Shown here piece by piece: positions 57,994 to 64,000 of a stretch of 64,000 nt of DNA (the first letter of the stretch is position 1; the number at the start of each line of letters is the position of its first letter). A model generated the notes under the pieces. The model made no database searches. It was not told the DNA's origin and was given only the letters and a program-made list of their open reading frames with translations. The translations under genes and the position numbers were made by a program. Origin of the DNA: Infirmifilum lucidum (GTDB taxonomy: Archaea; Thermoproteota; Thermoprotei; Thermofilales; Thermofilaceae); assembly GCF_014876775.1 (NCBI RefSeq), contig NZ_CP062310.1:1403699-1467698 (forward strand), written 5' to 3'.

Positions 57994-58413
57994 CTAGACG
58001 AATATTACCTCGTACTCCGCCGTCTCCTTCATGAAGAAGGTTGCGCCTACAATGTCGTCTACGATGGGGTCTAGATCCTCCTTCTTGAGGCCCATGGCTT
58101 CTGCTATGAGCGAGCACACGTACACTTTGACGTCACCAACCTCCTTTGCCTCCTTTATCATGTCGTACCAGCTGGGCGCCTTCATCTTCTCCAGGCCCTT
58201 GAGAAGGCCCGGAACCATGTCTTCAAACTCCTTTGGGAAGCGCGGGCTCGGCTTGTTCTTCGTAAAGTACGGTGTAGCGAACCCTGTCACAAAGATCCTG
58301 ACGGGTACACCCAGGTTTGCGGCAGTCTGCGTGAGAACACCGAGGGGTATGAACTTGTCTGCTGTGCCCGAGAACATTATTATTGCTAAACCTTTTGACA
58401 TTGGTCTCAGCAT
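57994..58413 (-). CDS. DsrE-family sulfur relay protein
   Basis: A 139-residue DsrE/F-type protein. KGLAIIMFSGTADKFIPLGVLTQTAANLG is the DsrE fold opening; VKVYVCSLIAEAMGL contains the conserved cysteine that carries sulfur. First gene of the dsrE-tusA-sqr-DUF1641 unit. ATG 58413 lies about 25 nt after CATATAAAC (58434-58442, read on the minus strand), so it is preferred over ATG 58401. Confidence 0.87.
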   Translation of the reverse strand: MLRPMSKGLAIIMFSGTADKFIPLGVLTQTAANLGVPVRIFVTGFATPYFTKNKPSPRFPKEFEDMVPGLLKGLEKMKAPSWYDMIKEAKEVGDVKVYVCSLIAEAMGLKKEDLDPIVDDIVGATFFMKETAEYEVIFV

Positions 58414-58433
58414 GATATTATCAACAAAAGCTA

Positions 58434-58442
58434 CATATAAAC
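58434..58442 (-). promoter_or_regulatory. TATA box of the dsrE-tusA-sqr operon
   Basis: Minus strand GTTTATATG is centred about 25 nt before ATG 58413. Confidence 0.5.
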
Positions 58443-58500
58443 ATATATGTCAATAAATGAATAAATGTTATTTTTTATTAAGGATTACGTGGAGAAAAGG

Positions 58501-58592
58501 AAATCAGTATTGCCGGTTCTCCTCATCCCTTCTAGGGGTTAGGAGACCCTCTTTTCATCACCACGGAGAAACCGGCGTGGGAGTATTTTAGC
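58501..58592 (-). ncRNA. Candidate C/D box sRNA inside an inverted repeat
   Basis: Between dsrE and ctaB, GCCGGTTCTCC (58512-58522) pairs with GGAGAAACCGGC (58565-58576) around a 42-nt insert with internal GC-rich complementarity. On the minus strand the insert begins with a perfect C box GTGATGA (58561-58555), then a D'-like CTAA, a C'-like GGATGA and a CTGA D box (58507-58504), a 58-nt span. GCTAAAATA (58592-58584) lies about 27 nt upstream of the C box. The inverted repeat could instead be a structured RNA or terminator. Confidence 0.35.
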
Positions 58593-58595
58593 TTT

Positions 58596-59438
58596 CTAGA
58601 AGAAAAGCAAGAGGAAGGCTAGTGCGATGTAGGCTGTGGCCAGCTTCCAGGCTACATAGGAACTCCTCTTATACTCGCTGCTTGCCAAACCCCTCAACAG
58701 GACAGCCATGATGACTGATGCCATGACGGTTAGGACGGCGATTGAGGGAGCTGAGTACACGTGATAGAAATGCAGTAGGAACGCGTCGGCGAGGACGAGT
58801 AACAGCACGACAGAAGAGGCCGTCACTCCAGCTCTCTCGCCCATCACTACCGGAAGCATTGGGACACCAGCTCTCCTGTAGTCGTCTGAGTAGTAGGTCG
58901 CCGCCGTCCAGATGTGGAGGTAGCTCCAGAGGACAACTAAGGCACCGAGTAGTACAGCCTCTACAGACGGCTTGCCCGTCGCTGCCGCCCACCCGCCGAG
59001 GACAGGCATCGCGCCCGCACTACCGCAAACAATAACGCTCCACGGTGTCCTCCTCTTCATAACCTTCGTGTACAGGAAGCTGAATATAAGGAACCCTAAA
59101 ACCCCAAAGAGTAAAACCCAGAGTTTCACTAAGGCGGCTAAGAGTAAGCCGAGAAGTACTGTTGCTGTGGAGAGCGATAGGGCCTGGAACTGTGTCATCC
59201 TGCCAGAGGGAAGGGGCCTGTGTTTTGTCCTGGACATGATGCTGTCGATATCCATGTCGAACAGCATGTTGAAGCCCGTAGACCCGGCTACAGTGAGAAA
59301 CAGAGACGCTGTCACAAGCATAAACACTAGTGGGTCAATGTTCAGGTTGGAGGCCTTAGCGTAGGCAATTACACCAGTTAGAACAGCCATTAACGTCTGC
59401 CTAACCTTGATAAAGTCTGCAAAGTCTCTTATATTCAC
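58596..59438 (-). CDS. ctaB: UbiA-family prenyltransferase, CtaB (heme O synthase)-like
   Basis: A 280-residue protein with about eight or nine transmembrane helices. NMLFDMDIDSIMSRTKHRPLPSGR is the CtaB version of the Asp-rich prenyl diphosphate site, and TWSVIVCGSAGAMPVLGGW and TYYSDDYRRAGVPMLP match heme O synthase. It farnesylates protoheme to heme O. A different prenyl acceptor cannot be excluded in an organism that appears anaerobic. Confidence 0.85.
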   Translation of the reverse strand: MNIRDFADFIKVRQTLMAVLTGVIAYAKASNLNIDPLVFMLVTASLFLTVAGSTGFNMLFDMDIDSIMSRTKHRPLPSGRMTQFQALSLSTATVLLGLLLAALVKLWVLLFGVLGFLIFSFLYTKVMKRRTPWSVIVCGSAGAMPVLGGWAAATGKPSVEAVLLGALVVLWSYLHIWTAATYYSDDYRRAGVPMLPVVMGERAGVTASSVVLLLVLADAFLLHFYHVYSAPSIAVLTVMASVIMAVLLRGLASSEYKRSSYVAWKLATAYIALAFLLLFF

Positions 59439-59477
59439 GGATAGACTGAGAGCTCGCGCGGTCTTAAACGCTTATGT

Positions 59478-60242
59478 TTAGTGCTTTACATATCCTAGTG
59501 CCTGCCTCAACTTGCTGTATATGCCCGCTATCTCCTCGACTATCGCGTCAAGATATTCTGCCGCTCTCGAAGTGTCGAAGGAAACGTCACCCTCGCCTGG
59601 AGTGTAGTTTATAATCGTCCCAGGGAGCGGGTAGCCCTGTACGCCAGAAGAGGCTACGAATATCTCGCTAGAGCTGTAGAGGTTCTTCTTCACCAGCCCG
59701 GGGCTCGCGAGAGCTACGAGTACAGTCTCGTCCGTAGCGGCATGCCCTCCCTCCTTGCCTAGGATTCTCTGCGTCAGCCCTCTCTCACGGGCGAGCCTCC
59801 ACCAGTCCACGAGCAAGGTTGCGAGTCTATGATCCAGCCATGCCCTCCTAGCCGCGCTGTCAAGTGGGGCAGTGTTGCCCCCGTGCCCGTTGAGGATTAC
59901 GGCTAGCTCGAAGCCTTGAGACGCAAGGCTGGAGAGTATCTCGTAGACTAAGCTCTCGAAAGTCTCTGGCTTTATCCTGATAGAGCCTGGGTAGCCGTAG
60001 AGGCTGTTTGTTACTCCGTAGTTCACTGTTGGTAGTACAACTCCACCTATTCTCTCGGCGAGCCTCTCGGCTATGAGCTCCGGGATGATGTTGTCCGTCC
60101 CGAGCGGCAGGTGCGGCCCGTGGGGCTCGACAGTCCCTACGGGTAGAATTGCCGTGTCCACGCCTCTCTGCAGGAGCTCTCTAACTTCAACGTACGACAG
60201 CTCGGCAAGCCTGTGGGGCGACACAAAGACTGGATCAAGCAA
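59478..60242 (-). CDS. Creatininase-family amidohydrolase
   Basis: A 254-residue creatininase/MftE-type protein. The metal and substrate residues lie in PVGTVEPHGPHLPLGTDN, ILNGHGGNTAPLD and GKEGGHAATDETV. Members open cyclic amides, cleave formamides or trim peptides; the substrate here is unknown. It follows the surface metallophosphoesterase gene by 13 bp on the same strand. Confidence 0.85.
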   Translation of the reverse strand: MLDPVFVSPHRLAELSYVEVRELLQRGVDTAILPVGTVEPHGPHLPLGTDNIIPELIAERLAERIGGVVLPTVNYGVTNSLYGYPGSIRIKPETFESLVYEILSSLASQGFELAVILNGHGGNTAPLDSAARRAWLDHRLATLLVDWWRLARERGLTQRILGKEGGHAATDETVLVALASPGLVKKNLYSSSEIFVASSGVQGYPLPGTIINYTPGEGDVSFDTSRAAEYLDAIVEEIAGIYSKLRQALGYVKH

Positions 60243-60255
60243 CCGGGAAAAATTT

Positions 60256-62205
60256 TTATCGCCTCCTTCTCGCCGCCTCCACGAGAGCCAGGGCTACTGC
60301 TACCCCGACGGCTCCAGCTACGAGAGCGGCTACGAGCGGCGTGTAATCCAGCCTTGCTGTCGTAGCAGGAGGAGCTGGAGCAGTAGTTAGTGGCGTTTGG
60401 TTTTGTTGCTGTGTCTGCTGTGGTGCTTGGTACGGTGGCTGTTGCGTCTGGCTCTGCTGGGGCGGGGGCTGCTGTGGTGGGGGTTGCGGGGGCTGTGGGA
60501 CAGCGTAGGTTATCTTCGCCTCTACCTGAGACGTGTGCCCGGCTACGTCTACTGCTACGGCCCTGACGTAGAGCTCCTTTGTGAATAGAGGAGGTATGTC
60601 GGCCTTGTAAATGTTGCCCTGAACTGGGGTAGCGGTCACATAGTCGCTGGATGTCCCAGTAGAGTAGTAGACGACTACTCTCGCCATGCCCCAGCCCCTG
60701 TCTACGGCTCTTACGAATATCGTGAGCGGCTGTCTGCCCGAGACAGGCGTCTCGGGCGTCCACCCTACTATCTCGATTGTCGGGTTGTCGTTGTCCACGT
60801 AGGAGGCCACAGTCATTGTAGCGTTCAGGTTAGGCCTGAGCGGTGCCCTGACCTCTGCTAGGAGCCCTCCCCGGAACGGGGCTATTCTGGCCAGGGAGGC
60901 GTCTATACCGCTCGCGTAGAGGCTGTAGCCGGGCCCCGGTGCCAGCCAGAAGTAGAAGGAGGCAGTAGCCAGGTTGACCTCGAACCTCCCCGTGGTGTAT
61001 ACAAGGTAGCTGGACGCCGTACCCCTCCCGTCTGAGACCCAGCTCACAGAGGCCTGCATGAGGTTGTAGCTACTCCCCCTGTCGAACGGCCTCTTTCCAG
61101 GGGCTGTCAGCTCCAGGACTTCACCCTTAGAGGATATTGTAACGAGGCGGAAGCCCGGGTACAGCTGCGTCCAGGCGCACGCGGCAGTCGTCGTTACGAA
61201 GTATATCTTGTTCTTGTAGATCGCAACGGTGTCTCGGTGTATGTGCCCGGCGAGAACCAAGCAGGCGTTGTACTTGTCGAGCAAGTAGAGTAGCCTGGAG
61301 CTGGGGTCGCTTGCTACGTCGTAGGAGGTCGACGAGATTACGCCTGAAGAGCTAAAGAGCGGGTGATGGATAAACACTACCGTAGTCTTGCCGGCATACC
61401 TCGAGAGAACGGACTCAAGCCAGTCAAGCTGTTGCGAATCTAGGAAGCCTTCAAGCCCGCTGTCCAGGCCAATTATCAAGTAGTCACCGAAAGCCCTGTA
61501 CCAGTAGGCGGGCCCTATGTACCTACCGTAGAAGTATTTCTCGAAGCTCTCCTCGGCCGCTCCGAAGTAGTCGTGGTTTCCTGGGATTATGAACGTCGGC
61601 TTCCTGAGATAGTCTAGCAGGCTCGAAAGCGTTTCGAGGCTTCTAGTATCATCACCGTACTCGACGTCGTCTCCAGTAATTACTACAACGTCGACTGGTA
61701 GAGCGTTAGCCAGTACTATCGCCTTCTTGAAGCAGTCTGCGGCTGGTGCTCCGAAGGCCGCTGCCCCGATGTGAACGTCTGTGAGGTGCATTATCCGGAG
61801 TGTCCTCGGCCACTTGCTCAAGACCCATAGGCTCCTGTAAGCTGAGACTGCCTGCGAACTGCTCCCGAACGAGACCTTCACGTAGAGGTCGTACAGCTCT
61901 GGCCTGGTGCTAGAAGGCACGCCAACCGTTATAACATAGCTATGCCCCACTTGCACCGGGGGTAGAGTGAGCGAGAGGTTTACCACGTAGCCTGGGGCCT
62001 CCGCCCACACGCCGAGTATTCCGGCGATTTTGCTGGCCGAGTATAGTGTTATATTGAAGACGCCGCCCGGCGAAACGGGCATGGGCACGGCTTGCGAGGG
62101 GTCTGCAATGTAGAGGTTCAAGGCCTCCTTGTAGGGTTTAGCCGAAGCCAGTGCTAGAGCGGCTACTGTTACAAACGTTAAGGCGAGCAGTAGCTCCTTG
62201 TCCAT
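60256..62205 (-). CDS. Surface-anchored metallophosphoesterase
   Basis: A 649-residue protein with signal peptide (about 3-20), an Ig/beta-like domain (about 25-130), a calcineurin-type metallophosphoesterase domain (MHLTDVHIG, VVITGDDVEYG, IIPGNHDYFG, VFIHHPLFSS, LVLAGHIHRD), further beta domains (about 390-570), a P/Q-rich low-complexity linker (about 572-615) and a C-terminal transmembrane helix with basic tail (ARRRR). It probably hydrolyses phosphoesters outside the cell. The linker resembles that of the secreted Lon-like protease. Confidence 0.88.
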   Translation of the reverse strand: MDKELLLALTFVTVAALALASAKPYKEALNLYIADPSQAVPMPVSPGGVFNITLYSASKIAGILGVWAEAPGYVVNLSLTLPPVQVGHSYVITVGVPSSTRPELYDLYVKVSFGSSSQAVSAYRSLWVLSKWPRTLRIMHLTDVHIGAAAFGAPAADCFKKAIVLANALPVDVVVITGDDVEYGDDTRSLETLSSLLDYLRKPTFIIPGNHDYFGAAEESFEKYFYGRYIGPAYWYRAFGDYLIIGLDSGLEGFLDSQQLDWLESVLSRYAGKTTVVFIHHPLFSSSGVISSTSYDVASDPSSRLLYLLDKYNACLVLAGHIHRDTVAIYKNKIYFVTTTAACAWTQLYPGFRLVTISSKGEVLELTAPGKRPFDRGSSYNLMQASVSWVSDGRGTASSYLVYTTGRFEVNLATASFYFWLAPGPGYSLYASGIDASLARIAPFRGGLLAEVRAPLRPNLNATMTVASYVDNDNPTIEIVGWTPETPVSGRQPLTIFVRAVDRGWGMARVVVYYSTGTSSDYVTATPVQGNIYKADIPPLFTKELYVRAVAVDVAGHTSQVEAKITYAVPQPPQPPPQQPPPQQSQTQQPPYQAPQQTQQQNQTPLTTAPAPPATTARLDYTPLVAALVAGAVGVAVALALVEAARRRR

Positions 62206-62322
62206 CAGTATAGGCGGCCAGAAAAGCCCAGATATTAAATTCTACCCACTTCCCTGCTGGGCTCTCAGAGCCGGCAGGACCTTGGGAAAAACCTGAGTTA
62301 GAACTAGCCCCTCGGGCAACGA

Positions 62323-63417
62323 CTAGGTGAACTCCTCCTCTTCCCAGCCTGTAGATGGGTAGATGTTCACGTCAGACGCCCTGATGTAGAGTTTAACCCT
62401 GGAGCCTGGTTGCAACTCTATCCCCGGGTCAGTGTAGGCCACTATTTTCTGGCCCCCTACGTCGATCCTCAACTGGTTGAACATGCCGATGAACATAGCG
62501 AGCTCGACAGTACCCTCTATCACGTTATCGAGGGGCTCCGTTACACTGAAGTCCTCGGGGCGCATTATGGCGACGACGCTATCGCCTTCTCTCATGCTGT
62601 AGCCGTGCGCCACGTTGCCCTCTATTACTGTCCCATCGACTCTAATCTTCGCCTTTGAGCCTGTAACCTCCAAGACCCTGCCCCTCAGTAGGGTGCTCCG
62701 CCCTATGAACGTGGCTACGAATAGGTCCCTGGGCCTCGAGTACACCTCCTTGGGCGGGCCGACCTGGTGGACGCGGCCCCTGTTCATGACAGCGATCCTG
62801 TCGGCAAGGCTCATTGCCTCCTCCTGGTCGTGCGTGACGTAGAGGGCCGTGATCTTAAGCTCAGTCTGGATCCTCCTAATCTCCTCCCTCATCTGGAGCC
62901 TGAGCTTCGCGTCTAGGTTGCTTAGAGGTTCGTCGAGCAGGAGCACCCTGGGCTCCACGACCAACGCCCTGGCAAGAGCAACCCTCTGCTGCTGGCCCCC
63001 GCTTAGCTGGAGCGGGTAGCGGTCTTCCATCCCCTCCAGCCGCACTAGCCTCAAGGCCTCCCGCACTTTCCTCTCGATATCCTCGTCGGTGAGCTTGAGC
63101 TGCTTGCGCCTGACCTTTAGGCCGTATGCCACGTTCTCGAACACTGTCATGTGGGGCCAGAGCGCGTAGTTCTGGAAGACCATAGCAGTCCCTCTCGCGT
63201 AGGGCTTCACGAAGGTTACGTCTTCCTCGCCGAAGTACACCCTGCCCTCCTCCGGAACCTCGAAGCCCGCCACTATCCTGAGCAGGGTCGTTTTCCCGCA
63301 CCCGCTGGGGCCTAGGATCGTGAATAGCTCCCCGTCCCTCACTTCCAGCGTGACGTGATCTACTGCCCTGACGCGGCCGTAGACCTTGCTAACCTCGACC
63401 AGCCGGATCCCGACCAT
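62323..63417 (-). CDS. ABC importer ATPase (MalK/FbpC type) with TOBE domain
   Basis: A 364-residue ATPase: Walker A GPSGCGKTTLLR, Q-loop FQNYALWPHMTVFENV, signature [15 protein letters not shown], Walker B VLLLDEPLSNLD, H-loop YVTHDQEEAM, then C-terminal TOBE (about 240-350). This is the carbohydrate/iron/polyamine importer class. The adjacent permease resembles FbpB-type subunits, so iron, thiamine or phosphonate import are possible; sugars cannot be ruled out. It starts 3 nt after the permease gene. Confidence 0.9.
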   Translation of the reverse strand: MVGIRLVEVSKVYGRVRAVDHVTLEVRDGELFTILGPSGCGKTTLLRIVAGFEVPEEGRVYFGEEDVTFVKPYARGTAMVFQNYALWPHMTVFENVAYGLKVRRKQLKLTDEDIERKVREALRLVRLEGMEDRYPLQLSGGQQQRVALARALVVEPRVLLLDEPLSNLDAKLRLQMREEIRRIQTELKITALYVTHDQEEAMSLADRIAVMNRGRVHQVGPPKEVYSRPRDLFVATFIGRSTLLRGRVLEVTGSKAKIRVDGTVIEGNVAHGYSMREGDSVVAIMRPEDFSVTEPLDNVIEGTVELAMFIGMFNQLRIDVGGQKIVAYTDPGIELQPGSRVKLYIRASDVNIYPSTGWEEEEFT

Positions 63418-63420
63418 ACC

Positions 63421-64000
63421 CTACACCCCTATAAACGCGTACCTCTGCTTTAATACTCTTACTACGATTAGTATAGCCACCAGCTGTATGAGTATCAGCA
63501 ATACGCCCATCGCCGCTGCTATCTGCACTCCTATGGGCGACCCGCCCTTGTAGACGTTCATCATGTAGTACGTCATAGGCGCCTGGGAGGGGTTGAAGTT
63601 GCCGATAGTTATGCTCGTGCTAACCTCAGTCGCCATGTATATGAACCCCAGAACGGCGCCGCTGAAGATGTACGAGATGATGTAGGGCAACACGACGCCG
63701 AAGACGACCCTGGCGCGTGTGGCCCCGAGGTTCATAGCGGCCTCCTCGAGGCCGACGTGAACCTGCTGGAAGCCGGCGTAGACCGAGCGCACGACGTAGG
63801 GTAGCTTCCGCACACTGTAGGACACGACCAGCACGACCCAAGCCTGGAAAGCCCCGATAGACGCAGGGTCGAGAGGTGTCCCGGCGAAGAAAGTCGTGAA
63901 GAAGTAGTAGTAGCCGAGGGCTATCACCAGCCCCGGGATGGCCAGAGGCACTGTAGCCAGAGTGTCCAGCAGGTTTGAGAGCCATGCGACACGTATCCTG
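63421..64000 (-). CDS. ABC importer permease, N-terminus outside window
   Basis: Open frame continuing beyond the right edge (sequence upstream of 63951 remains in frame: R-I-R-V-A-W-L-S-N). The visible 193 residues form about five transmembrane helices and the EAA loop (VGLEEAAMNLGATRARVVFG) that contacts the ATPase. The spacing of the EAA loop from the C-terminus and the MalF/FbpB-like sequence place it in the binding-protein-dependent permease superfamily; a fused double-length permease of the FbpB type is possible because the front part is missing. Confidence 0.85.
   Translation of the reverse strand, partial: RIRVAWLSNLLDTLATVPLAIPGLVIALGYYYFFTTFFAGTPLDPASIGAFQAWVVLVVSYSVRKLPYVVRSVYAGFQQVHVGLEEAAMNLGATRARVVFGVVLPYIISYIFSGAVLGFIYMATEVSTSITIGNFNPSQAPMTYYMMNVYKGGSPIGVQIAAAMGVLLILIQLVAILIVVRVLKQRYAFIGV

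Noticed and set aside
1-64000. tRNA, rRNA genes, CRISPR arrays and insertion sequences
   Set aside because: No cloverleaf with TTCGANNC arm, no regularly spaced repeats and no transposase-like frame was found by eye; a tRNAscan or ISfinder search could still find short ones.

Overview
The window looks like chromosome of a hyperthermophilic, probably anaerobic, sulfur-linked member of the Thermoproteota, most like the Thermofilaceae. The support is indirect: densely packed genes on both strands, AT-rich TATA-like boxes about 24-28 nt upstream of many start codons (leaderless transcripts), frequent GTG/TTG starts, an AsnRS-like archaeal asparagine synthetase, a ThiD-ThiN fusion, an aldehyde:ferredoxin oxidoreductase homologue, a pernisine-like subtilisin, VapBC/HEPN-MNT/AbiE cassettes and a two-gene SufCB pair. 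No rRNA, tRNA, CRISPR array or insertion sequence was seen.

Layout. 1-2.6 kb: cell-surface proteins, including a secreted Lon-type protease. 2.6-6.6 kb: VapBC, small conserved genes, and a corrinoid protein with an MttB-family methyltransferase. 6.6-9.0 kb: a P3A-type H+-ATPase broken by a frameshift and an amber codon. 9-16 kb: secreted helical proteins, a nitroreductase, a DNA glycosylase and a MacB-like ABC exporter beside a large coiled-coil surface protein. 16-19 kb: an ECF transporter (two ATPases, EcfT, one S component). 19-24 kb: MFS transporter, AmrS-like radical SAM enzyme, SufBC, and an NAD-kinase-like/winged-helix fusion that faces nadA-nadC-nadX (24.4-27.1 kb). 27.1-28.4 kb: an AbiE pair with a repeated operator. 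28.4-36 kb: an atypical SDR, a hemerythrin, an AOR with its polyferredoxin, HypC/HypE, a beta-lactamase-fold protein and an unusual acyl-CoA synthetase homologue. 36-41 kb: asparagine synthetase and a thiamine salvage operon (CytX, ThiDN, ThiW, a P-loop protein). 41-43 kb: an intact HEPN-MNT pair next to a decayed MntA-HepT pair. 43-49 kb: GDPD, PhoU/AbrB, MscS, membrane proteins, subtilisin, radical SAM. 49-51.4 kb: an AT-richer remnant of a glycerol-phosphate/alkylglycerone-phosphate-type oxidoreductase cluster. 51.4-56.1 kb: PEP carboxykinase, a QueT-like S component, and a BrxL-like AAA+ ATPase with a membrane partner but no other BREX gene. 56.1-58.4 kb: a DsrE-TusA-SQR-DUF1641 sulfur operon. 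58.6-64 kb: CtaB-like prenyltransferase, creatininase family protein, surface metallophosphoesterase, and an ABC importer cut by the window edge.

How the genes fit together. Cofactor supply dominates: de novo NAD from aspartate, thiamine from salvaged precursors, Fe-S assembly, and three ECF S components that may share one energising module. Redox and sulfur metabolism (AOR, ferredoxin, SQR, TusA, Hyp factors) suits an anaerobic heterotroph. The points most worth following are the NAD-kinase-like DNA-binding protein facing the NAD operon, the orphan BrxL/membrane pair, the AbiE operator array, and the relics of genes being lost (H+-ATPase, MntA-HepT, the FAD oxidase mosaic).
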